From a virus: 26,600 bases of DNA. How positions within the stretch are numbered: the first letter of the stretch is position 1; the number at the start of each line of letters is the position of its first letter. Position numbers and translations under genes: made by a program. The DNA is taken from IMG/VR virus record IMGVR_UViG_3300042519_000922, positions 1 to 26,600 of that record, one strand, 5' to 3'. This document shows, piece after piece, positions 6,694 through 14,031 of the stretch. Below the pieces are notes generated by a model, which was not told the DNA's origin, made no database searches, and saw nothing but the letters and a program-made list of their open reading frames with translations.

Positions 6694-7722
6694 TTAGGCA
6701 CTCTTCATACATGTTGTCTCTGCAAGACGCTTCCAGTTGCCTGAAAAACTCTTACGCAAGTCTGCAATCTTCAATGCCATACGCAAGCTCATCTCACGCA
6801 AACGGTTCTGATTTGCTTCCATAAACTCAATGATCTCGTCCTGCACACAGGGTTCAAAATCATAGTCTGCAAACAACACACCGTCTTTGGCAATTTGTTT
6901 GATACGCAACACTTTGTCACGCATGGTGTCAAGTGTCAAGTCCAAGTAGTGACAGCGACTTTGCAGTGCATCTAAGTGATCACGCAATTTTTGCGACTTC
7001 ATCTGATCAAACTTCAAGTTGGTAATAAAAATTACACTGCCCTTGAACTCGAAACGATCTGGGATGCCTTCGCGACGCAGAGTGCTGGACTCACTCAACC
7101 ATGAAATGGTACGCTTCTTGCCTGAGTCTAATGCACCCTTCAGCAAGTTCAGTGCCACGTCATCCAACAAAATGCTGTCACAGTCATCAAACACCAACAC
7201 ACAATTATCGTCTGAATATTTGTACAGTGCTTGATACAAGCCAATGGGTGTTGCACTACCTTTGACAACTTCTGCACGAAGTCGCTTGCCTGCCAGTTTG
7301 TCAAACAGGGTGGCTTTTTCAATCTCTTGCTCAACACCAAACGATTTGCCAACTCCAGGAGGACCTGACACAATCATAGCACGGATGTCGCCGTTGACAC
7401 AGGCCTTTGTCATCTCATGCAAGATGTCAAAACGCTCACGAATACGTGTCATGATTTGTTCTTCTGTCTCTGCCTCCGCTTGGGGCTTGGCAAATGCCAC
7501 TGTATTTTCTTTGCTCACTGCATCTCCATTGACATACTCGATGTCGCTAATGTTGTTGACTTTGATACGGATGGTGTCGGGGCAGTTGGGAAATGCACCG
7601 TTGTTTTCTACTGTCACAAAATTACCTTTGGCACCAGATTGAAAACCTGACACAAGATTGAAAGCGATATTGCGAACGGGTTTGTTGCGATACACACCTT
7701 TAATAACACGAATTGCACTCAT
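6694..7722 (-). CDS. AAA-family ATPase, 342 aa
   Basis: Walker A GPPGVGKS spans residues 120-127 and Walker B VLVFDDCD 175-182, with a following ITNL sensor-1-like strand (GSVIFITNLKF) in the AAA lid region. The first ~85 residues form a separate N-terminal domain (VSGFQSGAKGNFVTVENNG) that I do not recognise. It does not read like T4 gp44, although a loader- or remodelling-type role cannot be excluded. A strong AAAGGAG Shine-Dalgarno precedes ATG 7722, and a consensus sigma-70 promoter lies 44 bases further up. The gene is therefore probably expressed early by host RNA polymerase. The message ends at the UUCG terminator after the 30-residue membrane ORF. Confidence 0.85.
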   Translation of the reverse strand: MSAIRVIKGVYRNKPVRNIAFNLVSGFQSGAKGNFVTVENNGAFPNCPDTIRIKVNNISDIEYVNGDAVSKENTVAFAKPQAEAETEEQIMTRIRERFDILHEMTKACVNGDIRAMIVSGPPGVGKSFGVEQEIEKATLFDKLAGKRLRAEVVKGSATPIGLYQALYKYSDDNCVLVFDDCDSILLDDVALNLLKGALDSGKKRTISWLSESSTLRREGIPDRFEFKGSVIFITNLKFDQMKSQKLRDHLDALQSRCHYLDLTLDTMRDKVLRIKQIAKDGVLFADYDFEPCVQDEIIEFMEANQNRLREMSLRMALKIADLRKSFSGNWKRLAETTCMKSA

Positions 7723-7765
7723 TGTTGGCTCCTTTGAAATGCGGTTGTTTACTGTTTATGTCTCT

Positions 7766-7794
7766 ATTATAGCAAAAGATGGATTATTGGTCAA
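7766..7794 (-). promoter_or_regulatory. Sigma-70 consensus promoter for the AAA ATPase gene
   Basis: TTGACC (7789-7794), a 17-base spacer and a perfect TATAAT (7766-7771) on the minus strand. The -10 is preceded by TTTTGC, the same bases as in the 8479-8507 promoter. The -35 lies inside the end of the 60-codon gene upstream. Confidence 0.85.
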
Positions 7795-7966
7795 CCGGGG
7801 CAAACATCTCTTGGCCTAGTTGCATAAAAACAACAAACGCCTTCATTGTGTTTTCGCCGTACATCATGCGACCATGTTTTTGAATGTCTTGCAGTGTTTC
7901 CAACAGGCCCATGCCCTGAAAGTCTGCTTCATTTTGAATTTGTTTGATTGCTGTTTCAATTTTCAT
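7784..7966 (-). CDS. Small early-type protein, 60 aa
   Basis: A 60-residue soluble, Met- and Gln-rich helical protein (starts MKIETAIKQIQNEADFQGMG). No family recognised. ATG 7966 is preceded by a strong AAAAAGGAGCC Shine-Dalgarno and a consensus promoter at 7997-8025. Its C-terminus contains the promoter of the next gene. Small proteins behind strong host-type promoters in T4-like phages are usually early proteins that alter host functions; that role is inference from position only. Confidence 0.8.
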   Translation of the reverse strand: MKIETAIKQIQNEADFQGMGLLETLQDIQKHGRMMYGENTMKAFVVFMQLGQEMFAPVDQ

Positions 7967-8043
7967 TGCTGGCTCCTTTTTGCTTTGTATGCCATTATTA
8001 TAGCATTTTGGGAATTATCGGTCAAGTACTACCAAAGTATTAC
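7964..8043 (-). repeat. Copy A of an 80-bp promoter/RBS direct repeat
   Basis: An 80-base stretch is repeated at 8446-8525. The first ~42 bases (start codon, AAAAAGGAG, leader, TATAAT) differ by one base, the next ~14 spacer bases diverge, and the last 24 (TTGACC and upstream) are identical. The repeat ends exactly at the stop codon of the upstream gene. Confidence 0.9.
7997..8025 (-). promoter_or_regulatory. Sigma-70 consensus promoter for the 60-codon gene
   Basis: TTGACC (8020-8025), 17-base spacer, TATAAT (7997-8002) on the minus strand. It lies in copy A of the 80-bp repeat, between the 69-codon gene and the 60-codon gene. Confidence 0.88.
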
Positions 8044-8249
8044 TTTTTGAACTGTTCAAAGAAGCGGGTGTTGATAATGTCCATTTCGTCCTGCTCCACG
8101 TAGAAGTCAGTAGTAGGATCGTAGTACTGGCCCTGTTTGTTGTCATAATACAACACACGACCTGAGAAGTTGAACGGGCCTTCCAGTCCCTTGCGAGCAC
8201 TGTATTTGTCACGCATGATGTCTATGGTGTCAACTACACGATATCCCAT
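8040..8249 (-). CDS. Small protein, 69 aa
   Basis: A Tyr/Asp-rich soluble protein starting MGYRVVDTIDIMRDKYSARK and ending FFEQFKK; no family recognised. ATG 8249 is chosen over an in-frame start at 8267 because AAGGAGCCAACA sits at the right distance before it. The TAA stop at 8040-8042 lies within the last bases of repeat copy A. It is co-transcribed with the 62-codon gene from the promoter at 8479-8507; there is no promoter of its own between them (10-base gap). Confidence 0.8.
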   Translation of the reverse strand: MGYRVVDTIDIMRDKYSARKGLEGPFNFSGRVLYYDNKQGQYYDPTTDFYVEQDEMDIINTRFFEQFKK

Positions 8250-8259
8250 TGTTGGCTCC

Positions 8260-8448
8260 TTAAACAAGTTCTATTTCTTCGATTTCGTAGACTACATCTG
8301 CCCGGTCCTGGCCGTCTTCTTCCCAGCCCACCAGCAGTTCCTCTACCAGTGCCTTTGCCTGCTCGGGTGTGCTACATGCACCCATATTATAAAACTCATC
8401 TTCTCTATCGCCCCAACCTTGCACTTGCACGATATACATTTTTCTCAT
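8260..8448 (-). CDS. Small acidic protein, 62 aa
   Basis: A 62-residue acidic protein, starting MRKMYIVQVQGWGDREDEF, with a likely beta-alpha-beta pattern and an acidic C-terminus (VVYEIEEIELV). Function unknown. It has a strong AAAAAGGAG ribosome-binding site and the consensus promoter at 8479-8507, and is first in a two-gene unit with the 69-codon gene. Its stop lies 11 bases from the next start, just beside that gene's Shine-Dalgarno. Confidence 0.8.
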   Translation of the reverse strand: MRKMYIVQVQGWGDREDEFYNMGACSTPEQAKALVEELLVGWEEDGQDRADVVYEIEEIELV

Positions 8449-8525
8449 TGCTGACTCCTTTTTGCTTTGTATGCCATTATTATAGCAAAAAGGTTATTTC
8501 TGGTCAAGTACTACCAAAGTATTAC
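8446..8525 (-). repeat. Copy B of an 80-bp promoter/RBS direct repeat
   Basis: Matches 7964-8043 base for base at both ends with a diverged spacer core. It lies directly downstream of the glycosyltransferase stop (8526-8528). The same segment holds promoter, leader, Shine-Dalgarno and start codon, so the unit is a ready-made expression cassette. Confidence 0.9.
8479..8507 (-). promoter_or_regulatory. Sigma-70 consensus promoter for the small early-gene pair
   Basis: TTGACC (8502-8507), 17-base spacer, TATAAT (8479-8484) on the minus strand, inside repeat copy B. It marks the border between the polysaccharide island and the early-gene/ATPase block. Confidence 0.88.
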
Positions 8526-9275
8526 CTAACACCAGTTGTTTGCAATCACAGGATCAGCAGTGCATTCGTGTGGTTTGGGCTTTCCGTGAAATACTAATAT
8601 GCTGGTATCACCACCAATGTATGCGTTGGAACCTGAGCCAGGTGCATTGGGTTTTCGTGTGGAAAAATTGTAACCGCCGTCTCTTACTTGCCATCGCCAA
8701 CTTTGTAAATGTTGTTGATCAAAATGTCTGCGTTGATTGGGATCAATGGCCACCTCCAGGTAATCTTGATCTCCAGGATATTTTACAACTGTTCTGTTGA
8801 TGTCTAATTGATCAAACTCGTGCCATACATGGGCAAACTTTGAAACGTTCCACCACATTACACTGCTGTTCATGCCCGAATAACTTTTGCGTTGAAGATA
8901 CCTAAAGTCTCTAATGGTCCAAAAGCATTCTGTACTCAACGCTGGGATCCAACTCAAATCATTTATGATCACACAGTCAAGGTCAAAGTACAACAAATTG
9001 CCCGAGTAGTGTTCAGGGTTGAACAACTGCATTTTGTACCACCATTCGCGTTTGGGTCCCGAAATGCCTGGCCATTCTTTTACAGCGTGTTTGATCATGT
9101 GTGGTGGCACTGATCTATCCTGCTCGGTGTACACATGAAAACGTATGCCATCAGGCAAATGTCTTGTCAACATATTGTACAGTTTTTCCACATACACCCA
9201 GTCGTAGCCAGTGCCATGTATCACACATGCACAATCAGTTATGTTGTCAAGGCGGGGGCGATTCTTTTTAGCCAT
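8526..9275 (-). CDS. GT-A-fold glycosyltransferase (GT8-like), 249 aa
   Basis: Residues 95-103 (LYFDLDCVI) carry the D-x-D metal/nucleotide-sugar site (D98, D100) after a conserved KREWWYKMQLF segment. SSVMWWN and the GDQDYLE block follow at about 137-174, and FHGKPKPH near 229-236 resembles the C-terminal His-Gly-Lys-Pro phosphate contact of GT8 enzymes. The predicted reaction is transfer of a hexose or similar residue from a nucleotide sugar; acceptor unknown. No signal peptide or membrane segment, so a cytoplasmic enzyme. It overlaps the KpsC-like gene by 37 bases and ends right beside the repeated promoter cassette. Confidence 0.75.
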   Translation of the reverse strand: MAKKNRPRLDNITDCACVIHGTGYDWVYVEKLYNMLTRHLPDGIRFHVYTEQDRSVPPHMIKHAVKEWPGISGPKREWWYKMQLFNPEHYSGNLLYFDLDCVIINDLSWIPALSTECFWTIRDFRYLQRKSYSGMNSSVMWWNVSKFAHVWHEFDQLDINRTVVKYPGDQDYLEVAIDPNQRRHFDQQHLQSWRWQVRDGGYNFSTRKPNAPGSGSNAYIGGDTSILVFHGKPKPHECTADPVIANNWC

Positions 9276-10090
9276 AGTCCTTCTCTTAGTTCTTCAACAG
9301 TGTATTCAGTGTGGCATATTTTTGCCAACCACAGTTCTCTATCTATCGTGTAAGGTTGTTCAATGTCAGGCATACCCACTGCAACAGGGTATGCCAGACT
9401 ACTGTGGGCTACAATGGGTCTGCATCCTGCAATACCTGCTTGTATGCCCGGTCCTGAATTGTGATTCACAACTGCATGGCAGTTGAAGTGCATGTCAAAA
9501 CTGTCGTAAGTGTTAGCCACGGGTCTAGCAACTTCCATTGTGGTATTCTCAGGCATGTATGGCATTCGCAGTGGACTACGTGGATGTGCTCGTATGCATA
9601 TGGGACGATCAGTTGAGTTGCGTAGTTGTTGAACTTGCATCAACACCCACGATTCCATGCTGCCTATGCCAGCAACTTGCAAACTGTTTCTGTGCTGTGC
9701 GGCAATGATGATTTCTGGTCGTGGATTAACTTGTGTGGCTAGACTTATTTGTAACTTTTTAGGGCGACTCATATCCAGATTGTGCTCATGTCCGTAATAG
9801 CCATCCCTGGTGATGTGATTTACTGCCAGTTTCCAAGTCTGTCCACGATACAATGCACCGATGTCTATCACAATCACAGGTTTATTTTGTTTGCGGTAGT
9901 GCTCATACACTGCTTGATTGGTTTTCATTCTGCCGTGCCACAACACTGACCAAATCACTGCGGCATCTGCAGTCATGGAATTCTCTTGTGTTTGTATGCC
10001 TGCGGATTGGCAACAATCTAAGAAGGCACTCATCACAGGCCGGCTGTTCATGGCACATTGGGCAGGAAAATAGGCTATGGATTTGATCAC
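9239..10090 (-). CDS. KpsC/KpsS-like (GT-B) transferase, paralogue 1, 283 aa
   Basis: Best start is GTG 10090 (IKSIAYFPAQCAMN follows); the open frame continues to 10126 but would run under the divergent gene. The C-terminal half has CIRAHPRSPLR, NHNSGPGIQAGIAGCRPIVA and a terminal Trp-Leu-rich helix. This pattern (His-Pro strand, Asn-Ser-x-x-x-x-x-Ala block, Gly-x-Pro strand) occurs in capsule-polysaccharide transferases of the KpsC/KpsS group and in CDP-glycerol-type GT-B enzymes. Likely role: adding a sugar or sugar acid in a surface glycan; the donor is unknown. It is one of five related genes in this island. A 13-base gap separates it from the divergent + strand gene, so no ordinary promoter fits between the two. 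Confidence 0.6.
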   Translation of the reverse strand: MIKSIAYFPAQCAMNSRPVMSAFLDCCQSAGIQTQENSMTADAAVIWSVLWHGRMKTNQAVYEHYRKQNKPVIVIDIGALYRGQTWKLAVNHITRDGYYGHEHNLDMSRPKKLQISLATQVNPRPEIIIAAQHRNSLQVAGIGSMESWVLMQVQQLRNSTDRPICIRAHPRSPLRMPYMPENTTMEVARPVANTYDSFDMHFNCHAVVNHNSGPGIQAGIAGCRPIVAHSSLAYPVAVGMPDIEQPYTIDRELWLAKICHTEYTVEELREGLWLKRIAPALTT

Positions 10091-10091
10091 T

Positions 10092-10098
10092 GTAAATA
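10092..10098 (+). promoter_or_regulatory. Candidate T4-late-type promoter element (GTAAATA)
   Basis: GTAAATA followed by 5 bases and ATG 10104. T4 late promoters use TATAAATA about this far before the transcript start. There is no Shine-Dalgarno before this gene. Same spacing as the element at 16438-16444. Short motif, may be chance. Confidence 0.3.
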
Positions 10099-10103
10099 CG
10101 CTT

Positions 10104-10886
10104 ATGAAATACACTGTAGTTACCACTTTTAACGCTGAAGGTTACAAGACTTACGGCCGCCGCATGATCGAAACTTTTTTGCAAACATGGCCCCGAGATA
10201 TACTGCTCAAAGTATACGCTGAGGGCTGCACTGTTACCGAAACTGCACCTAACTTGCAAGTGCTGGACCTAGAGGGTGCAAGTGCAGACTTGGTTGCATT
10301 CAAAAACAAATGGCGTAATGTGCCCAAAGCCAATGGTGATATTGGTCCTGGAAGCGAACGCAAAGCATTCAAATGGCAAGCAGTGCGCTTTGCTCACAAA
10401 GTGTATGCCATATTCCATGCCGCCCGTCACTGCACTACAGATTGGTTGATTTGGATGGATGCAGACATGGTGTGTCATAGTCCAATCACTGTGCAAAAGA
10501 TTTCCTCATTCTTTCCAGATGATAGAGAACTGTGTTATGCAGGCCGTAGCAACAAGTTTACCGAATGTGGATTGTACGGCATGAATTTGAAACGTGGCCC
10601 TGTACAAAAGTTCTTGGCAGAGTTCCAACGCATGTATGATGATGCTGACAACGGTATCTTTACGCTGAGCGAATGGCACGACAGCTATGTGTTTGACGAT
10701 GTCAAAAATCGCAGTGGCCTGGCAGAGCTCAACTGGAGTGCAGGCCTAATCAACGGTGAAGGTCATCCGCTTATAAACTGTGAATGGGGTGCATACATTG
10801 ACCATCTCAAAGGCAAACGCAAAGGCGATGGTCGTAGCAAACTCAAGGACCTTGTGGTCCGCCGCACTGAAAAATACTGGCAATGA
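10104..10886 (+). CDS. GT-A-fold glycosyltransferase-like protein, 260 aa
   Basis: After an N-terminal TVVTTFNAEGYKTYGRRMIETF strand-helix unit, the nucleotide-sugar site is WLIWMDADMV (D119-x-D121 metal pair). A GPGSERKAFKWQAVRFAHK segment precedes it and may hold acceptor or sugar contacts. The C-terminal part (INCEWGAYIDHLKGKRK) keeps a conserved His. Soluble; no membrane segment. It probably transfers a sugar to a phage- or host-derived glycan. A longer start at 10077 exists, but ATG 10104 gives the conserved-looking beginning. It is first of four + strand genes and couples to the next by ATGA (10883-10886). Confidence 0.7.
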   Translation: MKYTVVTTFNAEGYKTYGRRMIETFLQTWPRDILLKVYAEGCTVTETAPNLQVLDLEGASADLVAFKNKWRNVPKANGDIGPGSERKAFKWQAVRFAHKVYAIFHAARHCTTDWLIWMDADMVCHSPITVQKISSFFPDDRELCYAGRSNKFTECGLYGMNLKRGPVQKFLAEFQRMYDDADNGIFTLSEWHDSYVFDDVKNRSGLAELNWSAGLINGEGHPLINCEWGAYIDHLKGKRKGDGRSKLKDLVVRRTEKYWQ

Positions 10887-11686
10887 TATTTTTAAGCAAG
10901 AATGGCGATGACGAATACATTGACATGTATGCACATGGGCTCGGACTTGAGAGTACACCCTTAGAAACTTGGCGTTACGAAGACAGTGACGAGCCACTCA
11001 TGCTACGTGGCATTATGAAACACAAAATCATCAAGCAGTGTTGGGCAGATGATAGACCATTTAGATACATGGACTCGGGCTATTTGGGCAATCGCCCTGG
11101 CCATAAAAATCCTCACGGTTGGAAACACTGGCATAGGATTGTTCCCAACAATTTACAACACGATCAAGTTATCCCACGACCTAGTGATCGCTGGAATCAA
11201 CTCGGACTAGAAGTTGCCAATCGCCGACGTGGCAGTCATATATTGATTGTGGCACCTGACGAAAAGCCTTGCAAGTTTTACGACATAGAATTAGACACAT
11301 GGTTGGCAGAAACTGTAGCCACAATCAAACAGCATACAGATCGACCCATTGTTGTACGTGAACGCAACAAAAGTCGCATGGATAGAAAGACCAATCGTGT
11401 AGAAAAAGCCTTAGACGATGTACATGCCGTGGTAACGTTCAACAGCATAGCAGGCACAGAAGCTGTCTTAGCAGGTGTGCCTGTGTTTGCCATGGCACCC
11501 AGCAATGCTGCTAGACCAGTGAGCAACACTGACTTGACCCGGATAGACAATCCGTGGTTTCCCGATCGTGATCAAATATTGGACTGGGCATATCATTTGG
11601 CGTATGGCCAGTTTCACATAGACGAATTCAAGAACGGACAAGCAGAAAAGATACTTAAACAAACAGAGGAGATATTAAGTGCATGA
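10883..11686 (+). CDS. KpsC/KpsS-like transferase, paralogue 2, 267 aa
   Basis: Middle segments RYMDSGYLGNRPGHK and HRIVPNN, then PIVVRERNKSR, a HAVVTFNSIAGTEAVLAGVPVF block, and the C-terminal motif WAYHLAYGQFHIDEFKNG. Paralogue 4 (14024-14986) carries the same architecture with local identities (YIDTGYFGN, HRVTRND, FSSIAAGEALL, AYCQFTEAEM), so these two are the closest pair of the five. The FNSIAGTEA block fits the UDP/CMP-sugar site of GT-B-type capsule transferases. ATG overlaps the preceding TGA; its stop lies 8 bases inside the next gene. Probable cytoplasmic glycan-building enzyme; substrate unknown. Confidence 0.6.
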   Translation: MIFLSKNGDDEYIDMYAHGLGLESTPLETWRYEDSDEPLMLRGIMKHKIIKQCWADDRPFRYMDSGYLGNRPGHKNPHGWKHWHRIVPNNLQHDQVIPRPSDRWNQLGLEVANRRRGSHILIVAPDEKPCKFYDIELDTWLAETVATIKQHTDRPIVVRERNKSRMDRKTNRVEKALDDVHAVVTFNSIAGTEAVLAGVPVFAMAPSNAARPVSNTDLTRIDNPWFPDRDQILDWAYHLAYGQFHIDEFKNGQAEKILKQTEEILSA

Positions 11687-12329
11687 ATTTCAAGGGTGGT
11701 GGTTCCCAGATGCTGAATCACACTTTCCAAAGATGTTGAAGAAAAGCATAGACAAAGGCGGACCTGCTGAGTACCAATATCAAGTTCGAGACCGTAGTAT
11801 GACCTATGTTAAAAAACGTGGCATAGCCCTGGACATCGGTGCCAATGTGGGATTGTGGAGTCGCAGTCTTTGCAAAAATTTCAAAACTGTTGTTGCGTTT
11901 GAGCCAGTAGCCATGTTCAGAGAATGCCTAATACGAAATGTTGTTGCCAACAACCTGCAAATCAAAGACTTTGCATTGGGAGATACACGCACAACTGCCA
12001 CCATGATCATAACAGAAGGCAATACTGGGCACACGCACATTGATCCTGCTACACTGGGCACAGGCGAAACTGAGGTATACAGACTGGATGATCTGGACTT
12101 GGACACAGTAGACTATATCAAAATGGACTGCGAAGGCTACGAGTATCGTATCTTGCAAGGTGCAGAGGCAACTATCAAAAGATGTAGACCTGTTGTTGTG
12201 GTAGAACAAAAGCCACATGATGCATATAGTAGCCAGTATGGACAACACGCTGCCATTGAACTCATGCAGAGTTGGGGCATGGTGCGGTTAGACCAAGTCA
12301 AGGATGATTGGATCATGGGGTGGAAGTAA
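11679..12329 (+). CDS. FkbM-family methyltransferase, 216 aa
   Basis: LDIGANVGLWS (residues 51-61) is the SAM-binding motif I, E75 (AFEP) the ribose contact, and DYIKMDCEGYEYRILQGAE (145-163) the diagnostic FkbM motif. FkbM enzymes O-methylate sugars, polyketides or lipids; in this gene cluster methyl-capping of a sugar is the likely job. The start is GTG 11679, supported by AGAGGAG ending 8 bases upstream; an ATG four bases on is out of frame. It overlaps the previous stop by 8 bases and the next start by about 10. Full-length for the family. Confidence 0.82.
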   Translation: MHEFQGWWFPDAESHFPKMLKKSIDKGGPAEYQYQVRDRSMTYVKKRGIALDIGANVGLWSRSLCKNFKTVVAFEPVAMFRECLIRNVVANNLQIKDFALGDTRTTATMIITEGNTGHTHIDPATLGTGETEVYRLDDLDLDTVDYIKMDCEGYEYRILQGAEATIKRCRPVVVVEQKPHDAYSSQYGQHAAIELMQSWGMVRLDQVKDDWIMGWK

Positions 12330-13117
12330 AGTATGCATGGTCGCCAGCAGTCAAAGGGGATTTTGAAAAATGGACTTTGGAGCCGTGGCGGCGTAAGGGA
12401 CTAAAAACATTTGATCTAATAGAAGATATTCCCGAAGATCATGTGCTGGTAGTAAGCCACTTTGCTCCGTGGTGGAGCCCTCTCAAAGAATGGATTGCCA
12501 ACGAACGCCCTTGGATTGAAATAGAGTTTGGTTATTGGGGAGACAATGACCCCAGACGCAACACTCGACGGGTTACTTACTGTGGGCATCATAATCTCAA
12601 TATGCAAACTCGACCTTGGCCTAGATCGCAGTTGTTTAACGAACCACGTGCCATGCACAATTGGCGTACTACACCTGGTCAATACATTGTAATTCCCAAG
12701 CCTGTAAAAGAAATACTAAAACAGAGAACTGGAGAAGACATTGTAGAATGGTGTGAAAAAATGGAAAGCACAGTCAGGCAATACTGGGACGGCGAGATTG
12801 TATGGCGAAACAAAGGCGGCAGCAAACCTGGACGTTGGAACAGTTTTGTACGATTGTTGGATGATGCACATGCTGTGGTAGGAGATCGGACCATGGCCTG
12901 TGTGGAGGCTTGTCTAATAGGCGTGCCTGCTTACACTATAGATCATAGCATGACCAGCTTGCTCATGGGGGGAGTAGAAAACTTGAGTAGCATACAACAT
13001 CCCGATCGATCAGACTGGTGGGATCATATTTGCTGGAGTCAATTTCATATTTGGGAATTCACTGACTGTGGAAAGTCTGTGGCCGACTTGGTTGAATCGT
13101 ACCAGATTCACAAATAA
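12320..13117 (+). CDS. KpsC/KpsS-like transferase, paralogue 3 (divergent), 265 aa
   Basis: Contains a HAVVGDRTMACVEACLIGVPAYTI block and CWSQFHIWEFTDCG, equivalent to the FNSIA...GVP and AYGQFH...EF segments of the other paralogues, but lacks the His-Pro strand. The N-terminal half (SHFAPWWSPLKEWI, EFGYWGDNDP) differs from the others. Likely a transferase or an inactive relative in the same glycan pathway. The start is uncertain: GTG 12320 or TTG 12308, both overlapping the FkbM gene. Its end converges on the minus-strand paralogue at 13108 with a 10-base overlap, so no terminator lies between them. Confidence 0.55.
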   Translation: MEVKYAWSPAVKGDFEKWTLEPWRRKGLKTFDLIEDIPEDHVLVVSHFAPWWSPLKEWIANERPWIEIEFGYWGDNDPRRNTRRVTYCGHHNLNMQTRPWPRSQLFNEPRAMHNWRTTPGQYIVIPKPVKEILKQRTGEDIVEWCEKMESTVRQYWDGEIVWRNKGGSKPGRWNSFVRLLDDAHAVVGDRTMACVEACLIGVPAYTIDHSMTSLLMGGVENLSSIQHPDRSDWWDHICWSQFHIWEFTDCGKSVADLVESYQIHK

Positions 13118-14031
13118 GGCAAAAACTTTTGATAAACACGGCCGGCTCGTGCATCCGCATCGCTCCAATGTGCGGCTGCCAAATCATACATCCATTGCTC
13201 TCTAGAGAATATTTCTGGAGTTTCAATCTTATTCACATCCTTGTTGGCCACTGACCAAGCCACACAACTGGAATCATCTGCAAACACAGGAATACCTTCA
13301 CACACTGCTGCCACACTGGCACTGCTGTTGAAAAACACTGCCGAATGTGCGCCCTGCAAGTTGTCAATCAGTCGACTTTGAGTGGGCTCTAATATGACTA
13401 CATTTTGTCTTTTGCCCATTTTGCTGTTGTACATAGCAAAGTCTGTCATGTTGTATTGACCTGGATGTGGTCGAACATAAATTTGTCTACTGCTCACTGA
13501 TCTAATTTGATGTATTTTATCGTGCAACCAGGTCATTGGATCCAGAGTTTTCATTGCAAACCCACCGTCTCTTTGCATGCAAATCAAAACATGCCCGGCT
13601 TGATTGACTTGGGCTGGTTTTAACTGCACTCCCAAGGTGCGACTGATTTCCAACCATTTGGTAGCATCACTGTTGCGGTTGGCATACTCAGCACGGTCAT
13701 AAAATGGACCGTTGAGACTGTATCGCAAGTAATTGCCATGATCATCAAGATACTTCCAACATGACGCATCTATGCACATGGTTTGAAAACCCAGCCTTCG
13801 CTGTTCAGGAATGATTTGTTTGCGCAGTGTGATGTTACGACCACCAGTGTTTGTGGTAGCCCACCCCAGCATCACAGCCAACCGACTGGGAGTATATTTG
13901 TGTTCCCATTCTACCTTGACTGTGTGTCCTGTTGCTCGCACTCCATCAGCAAAACTTTCCAGGCATTGTATTTTCCTAGAATGTTTTTGTGGATTAGCAA
14001 CACTGCTAACGTAGACTACAACATCAACCAC
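13108..14031 (-). CDS. KpsC/KpsS-like transferase, paralogue 5, 307 aa
   Basis: The open frame extends upstream to 14241, but the first part is an out-of-frame reading of the preceding gene; GTG 14031 overlaps its stop by 8 bases and gives VVDVVVYVSSVANPQKHSRK. The C-terminal half has IYVRPHPGQYNM, HSAVFFNSSASVAAVCEGIPVFAD and an AAAHWSDADARAG tail, matching the His-Pro, FNS...A and Gly-x-Pro elements of capsule transferases. GGRNITLRKQ and a Cys/Trp-rich middle are specific to this copy. Probable sugar transferase of the same pathway. Acceptor and donor unknown. Confidence 0.6.
   Translation of the reverse strand: MVDVVVYVSSVANPQKHSRKIQCLESFADGVRATGHTVKVEWEHKYTPSRLAVMLGWATTNTGGRNITLRKQIIPEQRRLGFQTMCIDASCWKYLDDHGNYLRYSLNGPFYDRAEYANRNSDATKWLEISRTLGVQLKPAQVNQAGHVLICMQRDGGFAMKTLDPMTWLHDKIHQIRSVSSRQIYVRPHPGQYNMTDFAMYNSKMGKRQNVVILEPTQSRLIDNLQGAHSAVFFNSSASVAAVCEGIPVFADDSSCVAWSVANKDVNKIETPEIFSREQWMYDLAAAHWSDADARAGRVYQKFLPYL

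Noticed and set aside
7244-7642. 132-residue + strand open frame opposite the AAA ATPase
   Set aside because: Shadow of the ATPase gene: low-complexity Ser/Leu-rich composition, no ribosome-binding site, and it lies wholly within a gene with clear Walker motifs.
10091-10126. Start of the 9239 transferase at 10126
   Set aside because: It would overlap the divergent + strand gene; GTG 10090 gives a conserved-looking N-terminus.
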